Below the pieces are notes generated by a model. That model did not search any database. It was not told the DNA's origin and was given only the letters and a program-made list of their open reading frames with translations. From Streptococcaceae bacterium (GTDB lineage: Bacteria > Bacillota > Bacilli > Lactobacillales > Streptococcaceae): a DNA stretch of 51,724 nucleotides. The translations under genes and the position numbers were made by a program. The stretch spans positions 1 to 51,724 of the forward strand of contig JAIRUZ010000028.1 in the NCBI GenBank assembly GCA_031254115.1, read 5' to 3'. Of this stretch, positions 27,148-35,068 are shown one piece after another; the first letter of the stretch is position 1; each line of letters starts with the position of its first letter.

Positions 27148-27156
27148 TGCTATAAT
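27148..27156 (+). promoter_or_regulatory. polC promoter, leaderless arrangement
   Basis: TGCTATAAT ends 7 bases before the ATG at 27164; no convincing -35 box. Confidence 0.75.
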
Positions 27157-27163
27157 TTAAGCA

Positions 27164-30100
27164 ATGAATGACAAATTTGAAATTCTGCTTGATCAAATTA
27201 ATATGCCGCTAGAAGTGCGCAACAGCGCGCTTTTTCAGACAGGCGCAATTGATTCGGTGCTTGTGGATTCTGCGGCGCGCACGTGGAATTTTGAGCTGTT
27301 ATTTGACACTATTTTGCCGGTTGAAAATTACAAAATGTTGTCAGCGCTGACAAAAAAAGTATTTTCGGGCATTGCCGAAACGACCGTATCTATCACGGCT
27401 CGTGATGGCTCAGGAAGCGCTGATACAGCGCTTATTAACGCGTATTATCAGCTGATTTTTGATGAGAAAATGATTGATGCGCCAGCGTTCACTGGGATTT
27501 TTAAACAGTTCAAATTTGACGATGAACAGATTTTGCAAATTCAGGAATTGCCTGGCTTGTCAAACTTCAAAGTCACCAATTTCCCGCAAGTGAACATGTT
27601 TATGCGGCGCTTTGGCTTTAAAAAATTTAACTTAGAAGTGGCGATAAATGCACAGCTGATGGCTGACAGCTTAGCGGCGCACGAGTTTGAGCTTGCGCAA
27701 ATGATCGAGCGCGCGACGGCTCAGCAAGCGGAGTTTGATGCCAGCAAAACAGAAAAAACACCGACTTCAGAGGCGAAATCAACCAAAAAACAGGGCGCTG
27801 CGACGGACAAAAGCGTAGAGAGCCTCAAGCTTGGGCGCGATATCAGAGTGGATAAAAATAATCCTGTAACGCCAATGAATTCGGTGCAGGGACAAGAAGT
27901 CGGCGTTATTTTTGAGGGATGGATTTTTAAAGCAGAGCACGTTTCAGGCACGAATCGCGCGACCAAAAAAGAATGGCACCGTCTCGAATTTTTCATGACG
28001 GATTATACGACGAGTTATAAAGTTCAGAAATTTGGCTCGAGACCCGCCGAAATCGAGCTGTTTGACCAAATCAAAAAAGGACAGTGGGTGCGTGTTCAGG
28101 GTAATCTTGTGATGGGCCAATTTGACCGCGAGCCAACGCTTGATTTAAAAGCGCTCATCGAAATTGCACCTAAAAATGTGCGCAAGGACGAAGAGCCTGA
28201 AGACGTGCGACGCGTCGAGTTTCACACGCACACCAATATGTCTACGATGGATGCAATTGCGTCGGCAGGCGATTTGGTGGCGCAGGCAGCCGCGTGGGGG
28301 CACAAGGCGATTGCTATCACGGATCACGGCGGCGTTCAGGGCTTTCCAGAAGCGTATCAGGCGGGCAAAAAACACGGTGTAAAAATTATTTACGGTGTTG
28401 AGGCGAATATTGTCGAGGATACGGTGCCTATCACGCTGAATGAAACCGAAGGCATTGACCTGCACGACAGCACCTATGTGGTTTTCGACATTGAGACAAC
28501 GGGGCTTTCTGCACGTTTCAATGACATTATCCAAATTGCCGCGTCCAAAATGCACAAAGGCAATATTATCGCGAGTTTCAATGAGTTTCTCGATCCTGGC
28601 TATCCAATTTCGAGTTTTACGACGGATTTGACGAGTATCACAGACGAAATGGTCGAGGGCTCAAAGCCGCTTGCAGACGTGCTTAAAGACTTTCAGGAAT
28701 TTTGTCGCGGCTCGATTTTGGTCGCCCACAACGGCAATAAGTTTGACATTGGCTTCATGAATGCAAATTACGATCGCGTCGGGCTGCCACGCATTTCTGA
28801 GCCGATCATCGATACGCTCGAGCTGGCGCGCAATTTGTACCCCAATATGAAGCGCCACGGGCTTGGACCGTTGCAAAAGAAATTTGGCGTGATTCTTGAG
28901 CACCACCATTTGGCGGACCAAGACGCGGAAGCTACAGGCCGCCTGTTTTTCATTTTTTTGGAGGAATTGCGCTACGCGCACAAACGCATTCCGCTTGCGC
29001 CAGGCGAAAATTATCGTATTGAAGAGCCGATCGATCACCCAGCTATCAGCGATTTTTGTGACCTTAACAAGCTTCTTGTCAACGCTGACAGCTACAAAAA
29101 GCAGCGCCCCGTACATGCGACGCTGTACGCGCAGACGCAGGCGGGCCTGAAAAATCTTTTTAAGCTTGTCAGCTACGGCAATGTGACGTATTTTGCAGGC
29201 GTGCCGCGCCTCCCGCGCAGTGTTTTAAAAGCGCACCGCGATGGGCTTCTCGTAGGATCGGCATGCGCAAACGGCGAAGTCTTTGACGCACTCATTAATC
29301 GCTCATTTGACGAAACGGTGGAAATTGCAAAATTTTACGACTTTATCGAGATTCAGCCGCCTGCGCTTTACAAGCCGCTGCTTGATGGCGGGACGTTCAA
29401 GTCTGAAAAGGAAGTGCACAGGACGATTTCGGATTTGATAAAGCTCGCCGAACAGATAGGAAAGCCCGTCATCGCTGATGGCGACGTGCATTATCTCGCT
29501 CCTGAGGACGCGATTTACCGCGAAATTATTGTGCGCTCAAACCCTGGTCTTGAAATTAATCGTCCGATGGGGCACGGTGAAGACGCACAGCCGATTCCGT
29601 TGCCTGCCGCGCAGTTTAGAACGACGGACGAAATGCTTCGCGCGTTTAGCTTTTTGGGCGCTGACAAGGCGCACGAAATTGTGGTCAAAAATACGCAGGA
29701 ACTCGCCGCACAATTTGATGAGATTTCGCCTGTCAGAAATGAGCTTTATACGCCAGTGATGACGTTTGACGGTGGCGAAACGGCGGGCGAACACATTGCG
29801 CGCTTAACTTACGAGGCGGCGCACAAAATGTACGGCAATCCGCTACCAGATCTCATTGATGCGCGGCTCGAAAAAGAATTGCGCTCGATTATCGGCAATG
29901 GTTTTTCCGTGATTTATTTGTGTGCACAAGAGCTGATTGCAAGATCCAATGCGCGCGGCTATCTCGTGGGCTCGCGTGGCTCTGTTGGATCGTCGCTCGT
30001 TGCGACGATGATTGGCGTGACAGAAGTCAATCCGTTGCCGCCGCATTACATTTGCCCGAAATGTCAGCATTTTGAAGTCATCACGGATGGTAGTTTTGGC

Positions 30101-31675
30101 TCTGGCTATGATATGCCCGAGAAAAAATGCCCCGATTGTGGCGAAGAATTGACGCGCGAAGGACAAGATATTCCGTTTGAGACTTTTTTGGGATTTGACG
30201 GCGACAAAGTGCCCGATATTGACTTGAATTTCTCGGGTGAGGATCAGCCTTACGCCCATCTTGACGTGCGGGATATTTTTGGCGCAGAGTATGCCTTTCG
30301 CGCGGGGACAATTGCGACCGTGGCGGACAAGACGGCTTATGGTTATGTGCTGGGCTATGAGCGCGATTACGGGAAATATTACCGAAATGCCGAGAAAGAT
30401 CGACTGGCCGCAGGCTCGACAGGCGTGAAACGAACGACGGGGCAGCATCCGGGCGGCATTATCGTTATCCCAAACTATATGGACGTGTACGATTTCTCGC
30501 CGGTGCAGTATCCGTCTGATGACCTCACGAAAGAATGGCAAACCACGCACTTTGATTTCCATGCGATTCACGACAATATTTTAAAACTCGATATTCTCGG
30601 GCACGACGACCCGACAATGATTCGCAAACTCCAGACGCTTTCAGGCATTGACCCGCAAACCTTGCCGCTCGGCGATCCTGAGGTTTTAAAACTTTTCACG
30701 ACCACCGAATCACTCGGCATTACCAAAGAGCAAAATCTTGGTCAAAAGCTGGGAACGTATGGTGTGCCTGAGATGGGGACGTTCACATCAATGAACATGA
30801 TTGCTGACGCAAAACCGAAAACATTTGCCGATTTGCTGCAGATTTCAGGGCTTTCGCACGGTACGGACGTGTGGGCAGGAAACGCGCAGGACTTGATTAA
30901 ACAAGGCATTGCGACGCTTTCGACGGTGATTGGCTGTCGTGATGATATTATGGTGTATTTGATTCACAAAGGACTTGATGAACCGCTGGCGTTTAAGATC
31001 ATGGAAAAAGTCCGTAAAGGCTTGTGGAACAAGCTGCCAGAGGAAGAGCGCGATTCTTATATTGCGCACATGCTCGCAAACGGTGTGCCTCAATGGTACA
31101 TTGACTCGTGCGCGAAAATCAAATACATGTTCCCCAAAGCTCACGCGACGGCCTATATCATGATGGCGCTGCGCGTGGCGTGGTTCAAGGTGCATCGCCC
31201 CATGGATTATTACGCGGCGTGGTTTTCAATTCGCGCAGGTGCGTTTGATATTGAGCTGATGGCGGGCCCGCTGCAAAGCATCAAAGACCGCGTGAAAGAC
31301 ATCAAATCACGCACGCGCGCGCGTGAAAATGCGGCCACGCCGCGCGAGCTCGACCTTCAAACGACGCTCGAATTGGTCAATGAAATGCGCGAGCGCGGCT
31401 TCAAATTTGGCAAGATTGACGTTTATCATTCGGATGCAACGGACTTTATTATTGAGGGTGACACGCTGATTCCGCCGTTTGTCATTATGGACGGTCTGGG
31501 AGACGCCGCCGCAAAATCAGTGATTGAGGCGCGCAAAAAGGGTGAATTTCTCTCCAAAAATGAATTGCGAACGCGCACAGGATTGACGCAGACAAATATT
31601 GACGGGCTCAGCGCAATGGGCGCGCTTGACGGTTGGTCTGACGACAATCAACTCAGTCTTTTTGACATGCTGTAA
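27164..31675 (+). CDS. polC: DNA polymerase III PolC-type alpha subunit
   Basis: 1,503 residues, the Gram-positive replicative polymerase with built-in proofreading. Order: N-terminal domain, a low-complexity linker near 190-220, OB fold (VGVIFEGWIFKAEHV, about 247), PHP domain motif FHTHTNMSTMDA near 353, inserted DnaQ-like exonuclease (VVFDIETTGL near 438, HNGNKFDIGF near 525), four-cysteine zinc site (CPKC near 963, CPDC near 990) and the palm aspartates in VPDIDLNFSG near 1017. A perfect palindrome at 27339 is read MLSALTK in the N-terminal domain. No frameshift. Confidence 0.97.
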   Translation: MNDKFEILLDQINMPLEVRNSALFQTGAIDSVLVDSAARTWNFELLFDTILPVENYKMLSALTKKVFSGIAETTVSITARDGSGSADTALINAYYQLIFDEKMIDAPAFTGIFKQFKFDDEQILQIQELPGLSNFKVTNFPQVNMFMRRFGFKKFNLEVAINAQLMADSLAAHEFELAQMIERATAQQAEFDASKTEKTPTSEAKSTKKQGAATDKSVESLKLGRDIRVDKNNPVTPMNSVQGQEVGVIFEGWIFKAEHVSGTNRATKKEWHRLEFFMTDYTTSYKVQKFGSRPAEIELFDQIKKGQWVRVQGNLVMGQFDREPTLDLKALIEIAPKNVRKDEEPEDVRRVEFHTHTNMSTMDAIASAGDLVAQAAAWGHKAIAITDHGGVQGFPEAYQAGKKHGVKIIYGVEANIVEDTVPITLNETEGIDLHDSTYVVFDIETTGLSARFNDIIQIAASKMHKGNIIASFNEFLDPGYPISSFTTDLTSITDEMVEGSKPLADVLKDFQEFCRGSILVAHNGNKFDIGFMNANYDRVGLPRISEPIIDTLELARNLYPNMKRHGLGPLQKKFGVILEHHHLADQDAEATGRLFFIFLEELRYAHKRIPLAPGENYRIEEPIDHPAISDFCDLNKLLVNADSYKKQRPVHATLYAQTQAGLKNLFKLVSYGNVTYFAGVPRLPRSVLKAHRDGLLVGSACANGEVFDALINRSFDETVEIAKFYDFIEIQPPALYKPLLDGGTFKSEKEVHRTISDLIKLAEQIGKPVIADGDVHYLAPEDAIYREIIVRSNPGLEINRPMGHGEDAQPIPLPAAQFRTTDEMLRAFSFLGADKAHEIVVKNTQELAAQFDEISPVRNELYTPVMTFDGGETAGEHIARLTYEAAHKMYGNPLPDLIDARLEKELRSIIGNGFSVIYLCAQELIARSNARGYLVGSRGSVGSSLVATMIGVTEVNPLPPHYICPKCQHFEVITDGSFGSGYDMPEKKCPDCGEELTREGQDIPFETFLGFDGDKVPDIDLNFSGEDQPYAHLDVRDIFGAEYAFRAGTIATVADKTAYGYVLGYERDYGKYYRNAEKDRLAAGSTGVKRTTGQHPGGIIVIPNYMDVYDFSPVQYPSDDLTKEWQTTHFDFHAIHDNILKLDILGHDDPTMIRKLQTLSGIDPQTLPLGDPEVLKLFTTTESLGITKEQNLGQKLGTYGVPEMGTFTSMNMIADAKPKTFADLLQISGLSHGTDVWAGNAQDLIKQGIATLSTVIGCRDDIMVYLIHKGLDEPLAFKIMEKVRKGLWNKLPEEERDSYIAHMLANGVPQWYIDSCAKIKYMFPKAHATAYIMMALRVAWFKVHRPMDYYAAWFSIRAGAFDIELMAGPLQSIKDRVKDIKSRTRARENAATPRELDLQTTLELVNEMRERGFKFGKIDVYHSDATDFIIEGDTLIPPFVIMDGLGDAAAKSVIEARKKGEFLSKNELRTRTGLTQTNIDGLSAMGALDGWSDDNQLSLFDML

Positions 31676-31687
31676 AGGAAGCTTGAG

Positions 31688-32242
31688 ATGAGCAAACTCT
31701 ATCAAATGGGCAGCTACGGTGCGCTTCTCTCTAGCAACTATCAGGGCGTGGGCACTGTGGGAGAGCTGCTTTTGCACGGTGCGTTCGGCATCGGGACACT
31801 TGACGGCGCGTCGGGCGAGACGATTGTGGCAAATGGCATTTGCTATCAGGCGCGTGCGGACGGCTCGGTGCGTGTGGTTCCGAAAAACGCGACAACGCCA
31901 TTTTCTGTCAGCTATGACAGGCCTAGTATGCGTTTATCAGCGCTGACAGAACTCGACAAAACAAAAAGTTGGGCGCTGCTGATTTCGGGCACATTTGACA
32001 CGCTCACGCTTTCGGTCAAGCCGTCGAATAATACAGCGCCGTATGCGGAACTCGCGCTTGCGACGTTTGAAAAAGAAAACCTGTCAGGCGTGCTGACGGG
32101 CATTTTCACGCCAGACGCAGGTTTTCATTTACATTTTTTGTCAGACGATCACGCGGTTTCGGGGCACGTGGCGGCTTACAGACCAAAAAAAGTCGAAATT
32201 TGGGGCGAAATAATAACAGAAACTGAGACTTTTTCATTTTAA
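31688..32242 (+). CDS. Short alpha-acetolactate decarboxylase-like protein
   Basis: 184 residues against about 236 in lactococcal AldB, which turns alpha-acetolactate into acetoin. Conserved parts: GALLSSNYQGVGTVGELLLHG near the N terminus, GIGTLDG, and the metal-binding GFHLHFLSDDHAVSGH with its three histidines. Compared from memory with AldB, it lacks a stretch after residue 80, several residues before GFHLHF and about 30 C-terminal residues, and the region holding the catalytic arginine (RMIPR-like) reads SVKPSN. It may be a shortened active form, a divergent paralog or a decaying gene; the frame is intact. It follows polC by 12 bases and may be cotranscribed. Confidence 0.75.
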   Translation: MSKLYQMGSYGALLSSNYQGVGTVGELLLHGAFGIGTLDGASGETIVANGICYQARADGSVRVVPKNATTPFSVSYDRPSMRLSALTELDKTKSWALLISGTFDTLTLSVKPSNNTAPYAELALATFEKENLSGVLTGIFTPDAGFHLHFLSDDHAVSGHVAAYRPKKVEIWGEIITETETFSF

Positions 32243-32261
32243 GTTTCAGTTTTGCTTTTTT
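32221..32261 (+). terminator. Terminator of the acetolactate decarboxylase gene
   Basis: AACTGAGACTT (32221-32231) pairs with AAGTTTCAGTT (32241-32251) with one wobble, then TTGCTTTTTT; the stop codon lies in the loop edge. Confidence 0.8.
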
Positions 32262-32266
32262 TAAGC

Positions 32267-32294
32267 TTGAAATTAAAATTGTCTGATATATTAT
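32267..32294 (+). promoter_or_regulatory. Probable promoter of the flavin-redox operon
   Basis: TTGAAA (32267-32272), 16-bp spacer, TATTAT (32289-32294). Transcription from here includes the hairpin at 32301-32326. Confidence 0.45.
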
Positions 32295-32300
32295 AGCTCA

Positions 32301-32326
32301 AGAAACACAGACTCAGTAGTGTTTCT
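32301..32326 (+). promoter_or_regulatory. 5'-leader hairpin or operator before the flavin-redox operon
   Basis: AGAAACAC and GTGTTTCT form eight perfect pairs around a ten-base loop (AGACTCAGTA). No T run follows, so it is not a simple terminator; as DNA it is an inverted repeat just downstream of the probable -10. Confidence 0.6.
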
Positions 32327-32352
32327 AGTTTATTATATCGGAGGGTTTCATC

Positions 32353-32439
32353 ATGAAAAAAACACTTGCACTCATTCTTAGCCTTGTCGTTGTCGCAGCT
32401 ATCATCGTGGACGCCGTCTACATGCTGCCTTTCATCTAA
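32353..32439 (+). CDS. 28-residue single-span membrane peptide
   Basis: CGGAGGG at 32339-32345 with a seven-base spacing gives one of the best start signals in the window. The product is MKKTLALILSLVVVAAIIVD followed by AVYMLPFI: a basic start and one membrane span. It is strikingly like the first 25 residues of the next gene (MKKIVSIIVSALIGLVALVD), including the Val-Asp at the end of the span. It may be a partner subunit of the membrane redox complex or a remnant duplicate of the anchor. Function unknown. Confidence 0.7.
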   Translation: MKKTLALILSLVVVAAIIVDAVYMLPFI

Positions 32440-32457
32440 TAAATCAGGAGGCGAAAA

Positions 32458-32940
32458 ATGAAAAAAATAGTTTCAATTATTGTGTCAGCGCTGATAGGTC
32501 TTGTCGCGCTCGTTGACGGTCTTTGGTTTTTCAATCAAAAAACAACCGCGACAACAGCCAGCACAACGGCTGCAAGTAGTCCAACCACAGCGACGTCAAA
32601 CTCGAATACAACCAGCGCGGCTTTGGCTTCGAGCTCTTCGAGCGCAAGCACAGGCTACAAGGACGGAACTTACACGGGCAGCACCGTCTCAACGCAATGG
32701 GGCAATGTTGAGGTGAAAGTGACGATTAGTTCTGGAAAAATCAGCGCGATTACCTTTTTAAAGAGTACGTCAGACGACGGAAACAGCAAATCGACGGCGA
32801 TTGACGACACGGCCGAGCCGCAATATATCAGCGAGGCGAAAGCGGCCAACTCGGCAACGATTCAAGCGATTTCGGGCGCGACAGTCACTTACAACGGCTT
32901 TACAAGCTCGCTGCAAAATGCCTTAAACCAAGCATTATAA
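32458..32940 (+). CDS. Membrane-anchored FMN-binding domain protein (flavinylation substrate)
   Basis: 160 residues: membrane anchor or uncleaved signal at 4-24, Ser/Thr/Ala-rich linker about 28-66, then an FMN_bind domain. SGATVTYNGF near residues 138-147 is the motif in which ApbE attaches FMN covalently through a threonine. The domain should face outside the membrane and carry electrons from the flavocytochrome encoded two genes on. AGGAGG precedes the ATG. A one-mismatch palindrome at 32483 lies in the anchor. Confidence 0.85.
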   Translation: MKKIVSIIVSALIGLVALVDGLWFFNQKTTATTASTTAASSPTTATSNSNTTSAALASSSSSASTGYKDGTYTGSTVSTQWGNVEVKVTISSGKISAITFLKSTSDDGNSKSTAIDDTAEPQYISEAKAANSATIQAISGATVTYNGFTSSLQNALNQAL

Positions 32941-32960
32941 CGATAAAGAAGGAGGAGCCT

Positions 32961-33734
32961 ATGGCATTAAAAAGCAGAACAGTTAAAGAAAACACGCAGA
33001 TGGCGACCCTCGTTTACATGGGGATGGGCACGGCTTTCACGACGCAAATTGTCCTGCGTGCGCAGCGACAGCTGGTAGAAATTGAAGCTGCGCAAGCGGC
33101 TCTTGAAAATTGGCTCTGGCACGTGGAAGAAGTTTTCTCACCCTTTTTGCCAGACTCAGAAGTCAGCCGCTACAATCTGGGCGCGCTTGATTTTTTGACA
33201 ATGTCTGAGGAAATGCGCTTTGTTTATGTCTCGTGCGAGCAAGCAAAAGTCGCCACACACGGCGCGTTTGATGCGTATTATCAGGCGGGAAAATACAATC
33301 CAAGCGGCTTTGTCAAAGGTTGGGCGATTGAAGAAGGCTTCAAACGTTTCCTCAAACCGCTGCTCGAATTTCCAGATATTCTTGCCGCAAATCTCAACGG
33401 CGGCGGCGACATGCAAATGGAAACGCGCGAAGACGCCGACTGGACATTTGGTATTGGCGTGGTTGACCCGCGCGACAAGTTGAAAATGATTGCAGAAATC
33501 CCAATGAAAACAGGCGCCATTGCAACCTCAGGCATCGCCGAGCGCGGTCAGCACATCGCGGGCGCAGATAAAACGCTTTTGCAGACGACTGTCATTGGGC
33601 AAAGCTTACAAGAAGTCGATGTGTGGGCAACGGCACTTATTGTCAGCGCTGACAGCGAACTTCCGCGGCATCTGACAGGATTTAGCGTCACAACAGAAGG
33701 AAAAATAAATCGAAAGGGGACGAAAAATGCTTAA
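32961..33734 (+). CDS. ApbE family FMN transferase
   Basis: 257 residues, shorter than typical ApbE (300-350) and without a signal peptide or lipobox at the N terminus. Family features: GAFDAYYQAGKYNPSGFVKG (the GAFD block), NLNGGGDMQ (nucleotide loop), AIATSG and EVDVWATALIV near the C terminus. Uses FAD to flavinylate threonine in FMN_bind proteins such as the one just upstream. Strong AAGGAGG before the ATG. A perfect palindrome at 33641 is read LIVSADS. 3' end overlaps the next gene by 8 bases. Confidence 0.88.
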   Translation: MALKSRTVKENTQMATLVYMGMGTAFTTQIVLRAQRQLVEIEAAQAALENWLWHVEEVFSPFLPDSEVSRYNLGALDFLTMSEEMRFVYVSCEQAKVATHGAFDAYYQAGKYNPSGFVKGWAIEEGFKRFLKPLLEFPDILAANLNGGGDMQMETREDADWTFGIGVVDPRDKLKMIAEIPMKTGAIATSGIAERGQHIAGADKTLLQTTVIGQSLQEVDVWATALIVSADSELPRHLTGFSVTTEGKINRKGTKNA

Positions 33735-35004
33735 AAAACACCGCTACTGGCTGGGCTTGTTTTGGTTGATTACCATCTTTGCTTTGCCAACGCCGCTGAT
33801 TGTGACGGCGGCGCAGGGCCTCAAAGGCACGGTTAATGCCTCCGCTATTTTTGGGACGCAAGTCGGCACAATTGCATACGTCTGGATGCTTTTGGTGACG
33901 GCGCTCTCGGAGAAACCGCGCTGGCTTGACCGATTGATAGGTCTTCCAGAAATGTATTTTCTGCACGGAATCGTCGGCACGCTCGCGATTGCTCTCGCCT
34001 TTTTCCACAATCTGCTGCTGCCGTCGTCGGGCATGATTTACTGGTCAGGGACGCTGGCGCTTTACCTGTTTATAGCGATTTTGCTGTATTCCATCTTTTT
34101 CATGTCAAGCTGGCTGACAGGGCGGAGCAAGCTCATGGCGACTCTGAAAAATCGTCTGGAGAAAATTTTCAGCTATGAAGTTTCGATTTGGCTGCACCGC
34201 TTGAATATTGTGGGCATTCTCCTTGTTTTTGGGCATGTGCTTTTGATTCCTTATATCACAGCGCTTGCAAGCTACATGTTCTGGTTTTATCTTTATTCGG
34301 GCGTGACAGCGGTTATTTACATCAGCTATCACTTTATCAAACCTCTCGGATTCAGTAACGGTCAGCTTGTGGCGCGTCATAAGCTCGCTGACAATGTGAC
34401 CGAGCTCGTGATTCGCGTTCGCGGCCGTTACACGTTTCGTGCGGGCGATTTCGTCTTTCTGTCGTTCCCTGATGAAAATGGCATGAAAGAAAAACATCCG
34501 TTTTCAATCTTGCAATACAACCCAAAAAACAGAACGCTGACTTTTGCCATCCGAAATTACGCCGATTTTACGCAAAAAATTGATTCAGTCAAGATCAACG
34601 GCCGTGTCAGAATTGACGGCAGCTATGGACGCTTGTTTGACGCACTTGATGAGCACAAAGAGCAAGCGTGGGTTTTCATTGGTTCGGGCATCGGCTCTGT
34701 GCCGTTGATTGCCTTGGTGCTACACTTTGTCAGCTCGCGGCAAATCACCTTTATTCGCATCGCGCATGAAGAAAAAGACTTGATTTATGAGGCTTTCTTG
34801 CAAGACTTGGCTCAAAAATATCCAAACTTCACCTATCTTTCGCAAATCGGCCGCCTGTCAGCTGAGCAAATTGAGCAGCTGGCTGACAAAAATACTTATT
34901 ATCTCGTCGGCGGCTCGAATCAAATGATGCGCGGCACCATGCAGCTTTTACGCAAAAAAGGGGTCAAATCCGCCGATGTCTACGGCGAAAAATTTTCATT
35001 TTAA
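33727..35004 (+). CDS. Ferric-reductase-like transmembrane flavocytochrome (FAD/NAD(P)H)
   Basis: 425 residues: about six membrane spans in 1-215 with histidines in paired helices (FLHGIVGTLAIALAFFHN and LHRLNIVGILLVFGHVL) that could hold b hemes, then a ferredoxin-reductase module with the FAD motif HPFSIL near 258, the nucleotide loop GSGIGSVPL near 319 and a C-terminal VGGSNQMMRG. It should pass electrons from cytosolic NAD(P)H across the membrane to the flavinylated partner and then to an external acceptor (iron, quinone or other; not determined). Operon position supports this. Confidence 0.88.
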   Translation: MLKKHRYWLGLFWLITIFALPTPLIVTAAQGLKGTVNASAIFGTQVGTIAYVWMLLVTALSEKPRWLDRLIGLPEMYFLHGIVGTLAIALAFFHNLLLPSSGMIYWSGTLALYLFIAILLYSIFFMSSWLTGRSKLMATLKNRLEKIFSYEVSIWLHRLNIVGILLVFGHVLLIPYITALASYMFWFYLYSGVTAVIYISYHFIKPLGFSNGQLVARHKLADNVTELVIRVRGRYTFRAGDFVFLSFPDENGMKEKHPFSILQYNPKNRTLTFAIRNYADFTQKIDSVKINGRVRIDGSYGRLFDALDEHKEQAWVFIGSGIGSVPLIALVLHFVSSRQITFIRIAHEEKDLIYEAFLQDLAQKYPNFTYLSQIGRLSAEQIEQLADKNTYYLVGGSNQMMRGTMQLLRKKGVKSADVYGEKFSF

Positions 35005-35024
35005 GCCCGTTTGGGCTTTTTTTA
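35003..35024 (+). terminator. Terminator of the flavin-redox operon
   Basis: AAGCCC-GTTT-GGGCTT and a T run, immediately after the stop codon. Confidence 0.9.
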
Positions 35025-35032
35025 GCAATAAA

Positions 35033-35041
35033 TGGTATACT
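35033..35041 (+). promoter_or_regulatory. glgB promoter, extended -10
   Basis: TGGTATACT about 28 bases before the ATG at 35069, leaving a leader with AAAGGG. Confidence 0.55.
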
Positions 35042-35068
35042 AAAGAAAAAAGTGAAAGGGCTTACAAA

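Noticed and set aside
29843-30571. 242-codon open frame on the minus strand inside polC
   Set aside because: Antisense to conserved PolC motifs (zinc site, palm), no ribosome binding site; a shadow of biased codons.
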